DNA of 64,000 nucleotides from Chryseobacterium tagetis. Lineage in GTDB: Bacteria; Bacteroidota; Bacteroidia; Flavobacteriales; Weeksellaceae. The DNA is taken from NCBI RefSeq assembly GCF_016735585.2, contig NZ_JAERSE020000002.1:248001-312000 (forward strand), given 5' to 3'. The translations under genes and the position numbers were made by a program. Shown piece after piece: positions 36,865 to 44,731 of this stretch. The stretch's first letter is position 1. Every line of letters starts with the position of its first letter. The notes below the pieces were generated by a model, which did not search any database, was not told the DNA's origin, and saw nothing but the letters and a program-made list of their open reading frames with translations.

Positions 36865-36888
36865 TCCTTAAGAGAATTGAGTTTTTTT
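36853..36888 (-). terminator. Terminator after the lipoprotein gene
   Basis: A7-CTCAAT and ATTGAG-T7 form a 13-bp stem with a 10-nt loop. A/T tracts on both sides allow function on either strand. It separates the lipoprotein gene from pth. Confidence 0.82.
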
Positions 36889-36905
36889 AATATCGTTATT
36901 TTTTA

Positions 36906-37817
36906 TTACAAAGGCTTATAAATATAATATACTCCATATCCTTTTGTCAAATACGTCTGTGGATCATACGTAAAGTTTGTAGAGGTAACTACAGGAGTAG
37001 GAACCGGCACATTTAAATCTGTAGAAGATACTCTGGATGGGCTATTCGGAGACAACATAAGACTTCTGTGATCGTAGAAAGATGTTGATAATAAATATGA
37101 AATTTTATATGCAAAAGGCAATAAAGTATATGGGCTTATTCTATCATCATAGTTCATAAATCCATATTCATATTTAACAGTTATGGGATCATTCACGCCA
37201 GCAGTAATCGTTCCAAATCCTTTTTCTACTTTAGATACATTATCGCCTAAATAAGTATATTTAGCTTCAGAGTATGCAGTATATTCAAAAGGAGTTCCTG
37301 AAACATCTAACCCAGTTTTCATCGTAATTGATTCAAGCTTTGCTGTAGATGCATTATACTTTAGCGTATACACTGATTTTGTTTGCTTGTCCAAAACCTG
37401 AACCGGAGGAGTACCTGTTACTTTATAAATATTTCTGTTTTCAGTAATCGACTCTAATCTACCTGAACCACCGTAAGTAAACAACTGTGTATAAGTAACC
37501 TTACCAGCATCAAGAGTTCCGTTATTATCTAAGTCTAAGAACCCGTCAAAAGTGATTTTACTTACTCTGTCTCCACTATAAGCAATATCAGTAATTGAGG
37601 CTCCATTATTTACTTTCGTTAAAAGTAATCCTGAATAATGATAATCAGCAAGATTACCAAAATCTGAAAGCTCCTGATGTAATGCTCTAGCTCCATTTAG
37701 GCCAGTATTTGTATTAAGGTCTACAAGAGGATCTCCATTTTCATCTGCTAGGTCTTTACATGAATGGATAGAGGAAATACCTGCTACAAGTAAAATAAAG
37801 TAGAAAAGTCGCTTCAT
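36906..37817 (-). CDS. Putative lipoprotein of unknown function
   Basis: The 303-aa protein has a lipoprotein signal ending in SIHSC (Cys at about residue 20), followed by KDLADE. A Lys/acidic stretch right after the Cys resembles the lipoprotein export signal that sends Bacteroidota lipoproteins to the cell surface. The mature part has repeated beta-type units (KITFDGFLDLDNNG, KYTYLGDNVSKVEKG), suggesting a YD-repeat-like or calcium-binding beta fold. No enzyme motif is seen. It is a single-gene unit with its own promoter and terminator. Confidence 0.75.
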   Translation of the reverse strand: MKRLFYFILLVAGISSIHSCKDLADENGDPLVDLNTNTGLNGARALHQELSDFGNLADYHYSGLLLTKVNNGASITDIAYSGDRVSKITFDGFLDLDNNGTLDAGKVTYTQLFTYGGSGRLESITENRNIYKVTGTPPVQVLDKQTKSVYTLKYNASTAKLESITMKTGLDVSGTPFEYTAYSEAKYTYLGDNVSKVEKGFGTITAGVNDPITVKYEYGFMNYDDRISPYTLLPFAYKISYLLSTSFYDHRSLMLSPNSPSRVSSTDLNVPVPTPVVTSTNFTYDPQTYLTKGYGVYYIYKPL

Positions 37818-37843
37818 TTCTAAAAGGATTATTTATTTTTCCA

Positions 37844-37851
37844 CAAATATA
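37844..37851 (-). promoter_or_regulatory. -7 box of the lipoprotein gene
   Basis: TATATTTG on the minus strand, 26 nt before the ATG at 37817. No good -33 match. Confidence 0.5.
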
Positions 37852-37941
37852 ATTTTTTTTTGCATAAAAATTACATTTTTATTTATTTTCTCACAAAAAC
37901 AGCAACAATAAAAACCTTAAAACAAGGTAATTAGTATTTTC

Positions 37942-40900
37942 CTATACTTTCAAAATTGTTTTTAATAAAAGATTGACCTCATCCACATTTCTCACCTTGT
38001 CTTTTCTCATCATGAGATTATTGCCTTCTTTTCCCATTTTCTCTTTCAGCTGTGCTTCAGCAGGGTTTTGAGTCAGATAAGTGATGATATGTCTGAATTT
38101 ATCGGTCTGGTAAAATTTATCCTGAGGATTACTTGGAAAATACCCTAAGAATACTCCATTCTTCATTACTATTTTTTCAAAACCTATTTCAGCAGCCAGC
38201 CATTTTAAACTTACGCTTTTTAATAAATTGATCGCCTCTTTTGGCAGATTTCCGAAACGGTCTACCAATTCGGATTCAAACTTTGATAAATTTTCTTCGC
38301 TATCTATTTCAGCAAGTTTCTGATAAAGCAATAGTCTTTCTTCCGTATTTGAGATATACCAATCCGGCAACATCAGCTCCAGATCCGTATCAATATTTAC
38401 GTCTTTTGTAGATTTAAAGAGCTTATTTCGGTCTTCTTCATTTTCAAAAAGATTTTCAAATTCCTCGTCATCTTTTAATTCTTCCAACGCTTCCTGCATT
38501 AACTTCTGATAGGTCTCAAATCCCATCTCATTAATAAATCCGCTCTGTTCTGCTCCAAGTAAATCTCCGGCTCCACGAATTTCCAAATCTTTCATCGCGA
38601 TCTGGAAACCACTTCCCAAATCAGAAAACTGCTCAATTGCTTCCAGACGTTTTCTCGCATCCGCAGTCATCATATCATAAGGTGGTGTAATCAGATAACA
38701 AAACGCTTTTCTGTTGCTTCGTCCTACACGGCCTCTCATCTGGTGAAGATCTGCCATTCCGAAACGTTGAGCATCATTAATGAAGATCGTATTCGCATTG
38801 GGAACATCTACTCCACTTTCAACAATCGTTGTAGAAACCAGAACGTCATATTTCCCATCCATAAAATCAAGGACGTTCTTTTCCAACTGTTTTCCTTCCA
38901 TTTGTCCGTGACCGGTAATTACTCTTGCATCAGGAACCAGCCTTTGAATTAATCCGGCAATATCTTTAAGGTTTTCAATCCTGTTATTGATAAAATACAC
39001 CTGTCCGTCACGCTGTAATTCATACGAAACAGCATCACGAAGAATTTCTTCACTAAAACCTATCAATTGTGTATCAACAGGCTGTCTGTTTGGCGGTGGA
39101 GTTTTAATTACCGATAAATCCCTAGCTGCCATCAAAGAAAACTGTAAGGTTCTCGGAATTGGCGTTGCTGTTAACGTCAAAGTATCAACATCTGTTTTCA
39201 GCGTTTTTAATTTATCTTTTACAGAAACCCCAAACTTATGTTCTTCATCAATAATCAATAGTCCTAAGTCTTTAAACTTCACAGAACTGCTTGCCAATTG
39301 ATGCGTTCCTATGATAATATCAACCTTTCCTTCTTTTAAAGCATTCAAGGTTTCAGACTTTTGCTTTGCCGTTCTGAAACGATTGACATAAGCCACATTT
39401 ACAGGAAAATCTTTTAATCTTTCTTTAAAGCTTCTATAATGCTGAAACGCCAAAATAGTTGTCGGAACCAATACTGCGACCTGTTTTCCATCCGTAGCTG
39501 CTTTGAATGCTGCACGAATTGCCACTTCTGTTTTACCAAACCCAACATCCCCGCACACCAAACGATCCATCACCGTATCGGCTTCCATATCATTTTTAAC
39601 GTCAATGGTTGCTTTTTCCTGATCTGGAGTATCTTCGTAAAGGAAACTTGCTTCCAGTTCATTTTGTAAATAAGAATCGGGAGTGAATGCAAACCCTTTC
39701 GCAGACTTTCTTTGAGCATATAGTTTTATCAAATCAAAGGCAAGTTGTTTTACCCTTGCTTTTGTTTTCTGTTTCAGAGATTTCCATGTTGGAGAACCTA
39801 ATTTGCTTAAAACAATTTCTTTTCCATCAGGTCCGTTATATTTTGAAATTTTATGAAGCGAATGGATACTTACATATAATAAATCTCCATTTTTATAAGT
39901 CAGTTTAAAACATTCCTGAATTTTCCCGTCATTATTCACTTTCACTAATCCCATGAATTTTCCGATTCCGTGATCAATATGGGCAATATAATCTCCAATC
40001 TTCAAAGACATCAAATCTTTCAATGTCAACTGTTCTGATTTTGCAAAGGTATTTTTGGCTTTATACCTTTGATATCGATCGAAAATCTGATGATCCGTAT
40101 ACACCAATATTTTATGATCATTATCTACAAATCCTTCATGAAGTTCAGATTTAAAGCTTTTAAAAGGAAGCTGATGTTCCAGTTCCTCAAAAATAGATTC
40201 TAATCTTTCTTTCTGCTTTTCTGTTGAGAAAGAAATCCATGTATCAAAACCTACATTTTGCTTTCCTTCAAGGTCTTCAATTAATAATTCAAAATTTTTG
40301 TGGAAAGTAGGCTGTGCAGTCTGATCAATTTTCATTTCTGCCAATTCAATCAGCCCTTCAATGGAAACACTTCCGAAATCTACCGTTTTAAATTTTTTAT
40401 AATCAAATAAAAATTCCTGATCTGAAATAAATAATTCCTGTGGTGATCTGTGAGCAATATCTTTGTTTAAAGTATCATATTTCACCAACGATTTTTCGTA
40501 GAATGTTTTCAATTTCTGCATTCCAACAATTCCGTTTTTAGAAATTACGAAACTTTCTTTAGGCAATAACTGAAGTAATGAAACCCTGCTTCCTGTTACC
40601 GTAAAATTCATATTGGAGACCAATTGAAAATCATTCACTTTTTCTATGGAAAGCTGTGTTTCAATATCAAACGTTTTTATGCTTTCCACTTCATTTCCGA
40701 AGAATGTAATACGATAAGGTTTTTCATTAGAAAACGAGAATACATCAACAATTCCCCCTCTTACAGAAAATTCTCCCGGTTCGGAAACGAAATCTGCTTG
40801 TTGGAAATTATAATGATTCAATAATTCATCCACAAAATCAAAATCAAGCTGATCTCCAACTTTAATATGATGGGAAATAGCTTTGAAATCTTCCTTTTTC

Positions 40901-41307
40901 AAAACCTTCTCGGACAAAGCTCCCGAATATGCCACAATAACTTTCGGAGATTTGCTGGACGTAATTTTATTGATCACTTCTGTCCTTAATACCAAATTGG
41001 CATTCTGCGTTTTTTCAATCTGATACGGCTCTAGATGTGTCGCAGGGAAATATAAAACTTTATCTTTTCCCAGCAAATCTTCCATTTCTGTATTGGCATA
41101 CAAAGCATCTTCCTTATCATCAACAAGATACAGAATGTGTTTTTTCTGTGTAAGAAATAGTTCAGCCACAAAAATGGAAACCGAAGATCCCGCATTTCCC
41201 TTCACAGAAATATGTTGATTGTTTTCCAATTGAATAAAAATCTCCTTTCCAAATTCGTTTTTAAGCAAGTCCGGAAGAAACTTTTCGTTGATGGTTTTTA
41301 ACTGCAT
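37942..41307 (-). CDS. mfd: Transcription-repair coupling factor Mfd
   Basis: DNA translocase that removes stalled RNA polymerase and recruits UvrA for strand-specific repair. The 1121-aa protein has the UvrB-like N-terminal module and a CarD-like RNA polymerase interaction domain (about 435-540, GDYIAHIDHGIGKFMGL). The helicase domains carry Walker A GDVGFGKTE, the DEEH box and TATPIPRTL, and QMRGRVGRS is motif VI. A TRCF C-terminal domain follows (LPDWYISNTEERLLLYQKL). The length is normal. The 5' leader contains a 9-bp hairpin after the candidate promoter. Confidence 0.98.
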   Translation of the reverse strand: MQLKTINEKFLPDLLKNEFGKEIFIQLENNQHISVKGNAGSSVSIFVAELFLTQKKHILYLVDDKEDALYANTEMEDLLGKDKVLYFPATHLEPYQIEKTQNANLVLRTEVINKITSSKSPKVIVAYSGALSEKVLKKEDFKAISHHIKVGDQLDFDFVDELLNHYNFQQADFVSEPGEFSVRGGIVDVFSFSNEKPYRITFFGNEVESIKTFDIETQLSIEKVNDFQLVSNMNFTVTGSRVSLLQLLPKESFVISKNGIVGMQKLKTFYEKSLVKYDTLNKDIAHRSPQELFISDQEFLFDYKKFKTVDFGSVSIEGLIELAEMKIDQTAQPTFHKNFELLIEDLEGKQNVGFDTWISFSTEKQKERLESIFEELEHQLPFKSFKSELHEGFVDNDHKILVYTDHQIFDRYQRYKAKNTFAKSEQLTLKDLMSLKIGDYIAHIDHGIGKFMGLVKVNNDGKIQECFKLTYKNGDLLYVSIHSLHKISKYNGPDGKEIVLSKLGSPTWKSLKQKTKARVKQLAFDLIKLYAQRKSAKGFAFTPDSYLQNELEASFLYEDTPDQEKATIDVKNDMEADTVMDRLVCGDVGFGKTEVAIRAAFKAATDGKQVAVLVPTTILAFQHYRSFKERLKDFPVNVAYVNRFRTAKQKSETLNALKEGKVDIIIGTHQLASSSVKFKDLGLLIIDEEHKFGVSVKDKLKTLKTDVDTLTLTATPIPRTLQFSLMAARDLSVIKTPPPNRQPVDTQLIGFSEEILRDAVSYELQRDGQVYFINNRIENLKDIAGLIQRLVPDARVITGHGQMEGKQLEKNVLDFMDGKYDVLVSTTIVESGVDVPNANTIFINDAQRFGMADLHQMRGRVGRSNRKAFCYLITPPYDMMTADARKRLEAIEQFSDLGSGFQIAMKDLEIRGAGDLLGAEQSGFINEMGFETYQKLMQEALEELKDDEEFENLFENEEDRNKLFKSTKDVNIDTDLELMLPDWYISNTEERLLLYQKLAEIDSEENLSKFESELVDRFGNLPKEAINLLKSVSLKWLAAEIGFEKIVMKNGVFLGYFPSNPQDKFYQTDKFRHIITYLTQNPAEAQLKEKMGKEGNNLMMRKDKVRNVDEVNLLLKTILKV

Positions 41308-41332
41308 AAAAATAGGGTATAAACGACAAAAG

Positions 41333-41356
41333 CGATTTCAGTACTTTCTGAAATCG
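41333..41356 (-). promoter_or_regulatory. Hairpin in the mfd 5' leader
   Basis: CGATTTCAG and CTGAAATCG pair perfectly over 9 bp with a 6-nt loop, between the candidate -7 box and the mfd ATG. On the mRNA strand it is followed by CTTTTG, a weak U-run, so it could act as an attenuator or as a stability element. Confidence 0.5.
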
Positions 41357-41366
41357 TTTTCTATGG

Positions 41367-41374
41367 CAAAGATA
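41367..41374 (-). promoter_or_regulatory. -7 box of mfd
   Basis: TATCTTTG on the minus strand, 59 nt before the mfd ATG. No clear -33 TTG. Confidence 0.45.
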
Positions 41375-41633
41375 ATGAAAAACAACAAATTAGTCTAAGT
41401 CACTATACAGAAAGCAAGCTAATATCAAAATAAACTAGTTTCAGACCATTATATGGTAAACATTACAACTATACAGGGTAATCTTATCAAAAATTTTAAG
41501 ATAACTGTCAAATAATAAAAAAATTATAATTTATCATAATACGTACTAAAGATGTGTTAAAAACATTCATCAATACCCTTTTCGGCATACAGTTTGGGAT
41601 TTTAATCTTACCAAACCTTAAAGAAATAGTATT

Positions 41634-42029
41634 ATGAAAAATTTAATTAAAATCTTAGGAGCTTTTGTGCTTTTATTTTTTGTCGTCACGACCGTTTCAT
41701 CATGCAGCAATGATGACGACCCGGTGAACAATGACTTCTTTGCGGGAACTTATAAAGGAAGTATTTCTTACAACGATGGAGGATCTACGAGTATAAGCAC
41801 CAATAATGGAAGCGTTTTTGTAACAAAAATTGCAAGTGGAACAAAATATAATTTTGCTTTCTCAGACAGCATTCCCGATCTAAACGGAGTAGAATTTGAA
41901 CAGAAGGGAGATCACACCCTTGTCATGATCGGATCTAGTGCTACCTCTTATATAAGAATTGATAATAATGAATTAAAGATTCTGTTTATAAAAGACGGTA
42001 AAACATGGACTGCTAATTGCACCCGATAA
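41634..42029 (+). CDS. Small lipoprotein with surface-export-like signal
   Basis: The 131-aa protein has a signal peptide ending in the lipobox VSSC (Cys at about 24) followed by SNDDD, which resembles the Ser/Asp-rich lipoprotein export signal of flavobacteria. It is therefore probably displayed on the outer face of the outer membrane. The mature part is a small beta-rich domain, in style like lipocalin-type folds, with no catalytic motif. It is a single-gene unit closed by a strong terminator. Confidence 0.75.
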   Translation: MKNLIKILGAFVLLFFVVTTVSSCSNDDDPVNNDFFAGTYKGSISYNDGGSTSISTNNGSVFVTKIASGTKYNFAFSDSIPDLNGVEFEQKGDHTLVMIGSSATSYIRIDNNELKILFIKDGKTWTANCTR

Positions 42030-42053
42030 ACCAACTATTCATACATATGTTTG

Positions 42054-42097
42054 ACCTGTGTTTTTCTTATTATTGGAAAAACACAGGTTTTATTTTT
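42054..42097 (+). terminator. Terminator after small lipoprotein gene
   Basis: ACCTGTGTTTTTC and GAAAAACACAGGT form a perfect 13-bp stem with a 9-nt loop, followed by a T-rich run. Confidence 0.9.
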
Positions 42098-42235
42098 ATA
42101 TGTTATTTCTAAATTGCAGTTCCTACTGAGGGTTTACAGTATTAACTTCAGAAACAACAGGTTTAAGATTTTTTTAATCTGTACTAAACTTTAGTTAAGT
42201 TTATAAAAACTATTTTTTTAGCTTAGTTTTTGCAT

Positions 42236-42243
42236 AACTTTGA
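42236..42243 (+). promoter_or_regulatory. -7 box of the secreted repeat-protein gene
   Basis: TAACTTTG, 27 nt before the ATG at 42271. There is no clear -33 TTG. Confidence 0.5.
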
Positions 42244-42270
42244 ATAAGAAAAACAAACAAAATCATCACT

Positions 42271-42576
42271 ATGAAAAAATTTTTTACCGCAATGTCATTA
42301 GCTCTAGGACTTGGACTTGCCACCGCACAGCAAACTACTCCCGCAACATCTACTACAACACATCATGTTGCCCAAACTACAACAAAAACAGCCACTAAAG
42401 AGGCAAAATCAGCTAAGCCTGTTACAAAAACAACAACAGCTACCACTGCAAAACCCGCCACAGCTCCAACAGCAGCAAAAATGAAGAAAGATGGAACTCC
42501 GGACAAAAGATACAAAGAAAACAAGCATCTTAAAGCAGATGGGACTCCTGACAAAAGGTATAAAGAAAACAAGTAA
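42271..42576 (+). CDS. Secreted Thr/Ala/Lys-rich protein with duplicated C-terminal motif
   Basis: The 101-aa protein has a signal peptide (MKKFFTAMSLALGLGLATA, cleavage near residue 19), a low-complexity Thr/Ala/Lys region (20-69), and two adjacent copies of DGTPDKRYKENK (residues 74-85 and 90-101). The second copy ends the protein. It is highly basic. I do not recognise a named domain. It could bind polyanions such as surface glycan or nucleic acid, but this is only charge-based inference. It stands alone between two terminators. Confidence 0.75.
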   Translation: MKKFFTAMSLALGLGLATAQQTTPATSTTTHHVAQTTTKTATKEAKSAKPVTKTTTATTAKPATAPTAAKMKKDGTPDKRYKENKHLKADGTPDKRYKENK

Positions 42577-42617
42577 ACTCAACACATAGTTGTTATTTTC
42601 ATAATCAAATTTCGAAG

Positions 42618-42648
42618 AACCGATGTACACTCATTCATCGGTTTTTTT
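42618..42648 (+). terminator. Terminator after the secreted repeat-protein gene
   Basis: AACCGATG / CATCGGTT perfect 8-bp stem, 10-nt loop, then seven T. Confidence 0.88.
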
Positions 42649-42692
42649 ATTGCATTATTTATTAAAATGCCTGCAAATTCTTCAGTTATTTA

Positions 42693-42700
42693 TAAATTTG
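42693..42700 (+). promoter_or_regulatory. -7 box 4 nt before the GH3-family gene
   Basis: TAAATTTG ends 4 nt before the ATG at 42705, predicting a leaderless or near-leaderless mRNA. No clear -33 TTG at the expected distance. Confidence 0.55.
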
Positions 42701-42704
42701 AACC

Positions 42705-44204
42705 ATGTTAAACTTCCTAAAGAAAAATGCGGCGTTAATTTGGGCTAAAAAGCACGTTCAAAAAGCTGAAGAATTCAAAAAAAATGCAGAAAAAGATCAA
42801 GAAAAACTGCTTTTATCGCTCGTGGATACTGCCCAAAAAACACTTTTTGGAAGGGAGCATGATTTTGAAAACATTAAAACGGTAAAAGACTTTCAGGAAG
42901 GAGTTCCGGTTGCAGATTACGAAGATCTTAAGCCTTATATCGAAAGGGTAAAAAAAGGGCAGGCAAATATCTTATGGACAGAAACTCCGGAATATTTTGC
43001 AAAAACTTCAGGAACAACCTCCGGCTCAAAATACATTCCTATTTCTAAGGAAGGAATGCCTTTTCAGATCAAAGGAGCTCAAAGTGCACTTTTCCATTAC
43101 ATCGCCAAAAAAAACAATGCCGATTTTGTAAAAGGAAAAATGATCTTTTTACAGGGAAGCCCGGAACTGGAAGAAAACTTCGGAATAAAAACCGGCAGAC
43201 TTTCTGGTATTGTAGCGCATCATATTCCGAATTATTTACAGAAAAACAGACTGCCAAGCTGGGAAACCAATATAATGGAAGACTGGGAAGCAAAAGTCGA
43301 TAAGGTTGTTGAAGAAACGGAAAAAGAAAATATGACATTGATCTCCGGAATTCCACCCTGGCTGATCATGTATTTTGAAAAACTGGTTGAAAAGCACGGC
43401 AAAAAAATCAAACAGATCTTCCCCAATCTACAATTAATCGTAACCGGAGGAGTAAATTATGAACCTTACCGTGATAAAATGGAGGAATTGCTGGGTGGAG
43501 AAGTGGATATCGTTCAGACTTTCCCTGCTTCGGAAGGTTTTTTTGCATTTCAGGATGATTATACTAAAGAAGGCTTATTGCTTTTGACCCATCACGGAAT
43601 TTTCTATGAATTCATTCCTCTTGAAGAGTACGGAAAACCCAACGCTAAGAGATTGTCTTTAAAAGAGGTTGAGCTTAATAAAGATTATGCATTAATCCTA
43701 ACGACAAATTCGGGATTGTGGGCTTATTCCATTGGAGATGTAGTACGATTTATTGATAAAAATCCGCACAGAATTTTGGTAAGCGGAAGAACGAAACACT
43801 TCACATCTGCTTTCGGTGAGCACGTCATTGCATTTGAGGTGGAAGAAGCAATCAAGGCAACTTTAGAAAAATTTCCGGCGCAGATTACTGAATTCCATTT
43901 GGCTCCACAGGTAAACCCTAATGAAGGACTTCCTTATCATGAGTGGTTTATTGAATTTGAAAAAGAACCTGAGAATCTGGAAGCTTTTAAAAATGATCTT
44001 GATGATCAGCTCAGAAAACGCAATACTTATTATGATGATTTAATTTCCGGAAATATTCTTCAGAAACTCCATATATCAAAACTTAGCAAAAATGCGTTTA
44101 CTGAATATGCAAAGTCTCAGGGTAAGCTTGGGGGACAAAATAAAATCCCAAGACTAGCCAATGATAGAAAAATTGCGGATTTATTGGAAATTTACAAACT
44201 TTAA
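42705..44204 (+). CDS. GH3-family acyl-adenylating enzyme
   Basis: The 499-aa protein belongs to the GH3 family of the adenylate-forming (ANL) superfamily. In plants, GH3 enzymes join amino acids to acyl hormones such as indole acetate and jasmonate. The bacterial role is unclear. The ATP-binding loop is AKTSGTTSGSKYIP (residues 103-116), with FPASEGFFAFQ (motif 2) and YSIGDVVRF (motif 3) further on. It is a single-gene unit downstream of a terminator. Confidence 0.9.
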   Translation: MLNFLKKNAALIWAKKHVQKAEEFKKNAEKDQEKLLLSLVDTAQKTLFGREHDFENIKTVKDFQEGVPVADYEDLKPYIERVKKGQANILWTETPEYFAKTSGTTSGSKYIPISKEGMPFQIKGAQSALFHYIAKKNNADFVKGKMIFLQGSPELEENFGIKTGRLSGIVAHHIPNYLQKNRLPSWETNIMEDWEAKVDKVVEETEKENMTLISGIPPWLIMYFEKLVEKHGKKIKQIFPNLQLIVTGGVNYEPYRDKMEELLGGEVDIVQTFPASEGFFAFQDDYTKEGLLLLTHHGIFYEFIPLEEYGKPNAKRLSLKEVELNKDYALILTTNSGLWAYSIGDVVRFIDKNPHRILVSGRTKHFTSAFGEHVIAFEVEEAIKATLEKFPAQITEFHLAPQVNPNEGLPYHEWFIEFEKEPENLEAFKNDLDDQLRKRNTYYDDLISGNILQKLHISKLSKNAFTEYAKSQGKLGGQNKIPRLANDRKIADLLEIYKL

Positions 44205-44247
44205 ACACATTTTTTCAATTCCGAAAACGTATATTCGAAAAAAATTA

Positions 44248-44255
44248 TAAATTTG
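44248..44255 (+). promoter_or_regulatory. -7 box of small lipoprotein gene
   Basis: TAAATTTG, 17 nt before the ATG at 44273. No clear -33 element. Confidence 0.5.
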
Positions 44256-44272
44256 AAAAACTAAAAAATATA

Positions 44273-44638
44273 ATGAAAGCATCTGTACTTTTAAAATCAT
44301 CTTTACTGACGTCTTTATTTGTAATTTCATCTTGTGCGACGACTAAGTACACCGATGACACTGCAAAAAACAATTATTCTAATCTTGAAGCAGGAAGAAT
44401 GTATACTGTAATGATGAAAGATGGATCAAAAAATCAAAAAATATTATTCCGTAATGTAGATGGCAACAACCTTATTGGTACGGCAGGAAAAAAAGACAGT
44501 ACAGAAGTTATCATCCCAAAAGCTAACGTAGCCGCTGTAAGAGACATCAGAAAAGCAAGAACAACAGCAGGTGCCGTAGTAATTGGTGCAGCAGGAGTTG
44601 CGGCTTTGGTAATCAGTGCTTCAAAAGCAGACAACTAA
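44273..44638 (+). CDS. Small lipoprotein with C-terminal hydrophobic Gly/Ala segment
   Basis: The 121-aa protein has the signal peptide and lipobox VISSC (Cys at about 22). A beta-strand region (about 40-85, with MYTVMMKDGSKNQKILFRNV) is followed by the hydrophobic stretch AGAVVIGAAGVAALVISA near the C-terminus, which could insert into a membrane. No acidic run follows the Cys, so it is probably periplasmic-facing. Function unknown. Confidence 0.75.
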   Translation: MKASVLLKSSLLTSLFVISSCATTKYTDDTAKNNYSNLEAGRMYTVMMKDGSKNQKILFRNVDGNNLIGTAGKKDSTEVIIPKANVAAVRDIRKARTTAGAVVIGAAGVAALVISASKADN

Positions 44639-44694
44639 AATAGATTTTATCTTTCAGATGATATTTGATTTATCATTTGGAATTACCATACAGC

Positions 44695-44727
44695 AATAGG
44701 CCTAAATGAATATTTAGGCCTATTTTT
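44695..44727 (+). terminator. Terminator that overlaps the next gene's promoter
   Basis: AATAGGCCTAAAT and ATTTAGGCCTATT form a perfect 13-bp stem around a GAA-T loop, followed by T. The last bases of the right arm plus the T-run also spell the -7 box TATTTTTG of the MFS gene. Confidence 0.9.
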
Positions 44728-44728
44728 G
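44721..44728 (+). promoter_or_regulatory. -7 box 3 nt before the MFS transporter gene
   Basis: TATTTTTG ends 3 nt before the ATG at 44732, so the mRNA would begin at about the start codon. The box begins within the terminator's right arm. A TTG start at 44726 is ruled out if the box is real. Confidence 0.55.
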
Positions 44729-44731
44729 TGC

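Larger units (their letters stand above)
41308..41633. other. 326-bp divergent intergenic region, mfd / lipoprotein
   Basis: It contains the mfd leader hairpin and -7 box (see separate entries) and an imperfect palindrome (ATCTTA 41481-41486, TAAGAT 41497-41502). For the plus-strand lipoprotein I see no exact TAnnTTTG. The nearest near-match, TACAGTTTG around 41587, has one extra base. No ORF is supported. Confidence 0.55.

Noticed and set aside
36906..37817. RHS/YD-repeat toxin
   Set aside because: The protein is short, has a lipoprotein signal and lacks a toxin domain or nearby immunity gene, so the repeat-like strands are not enough for that call.
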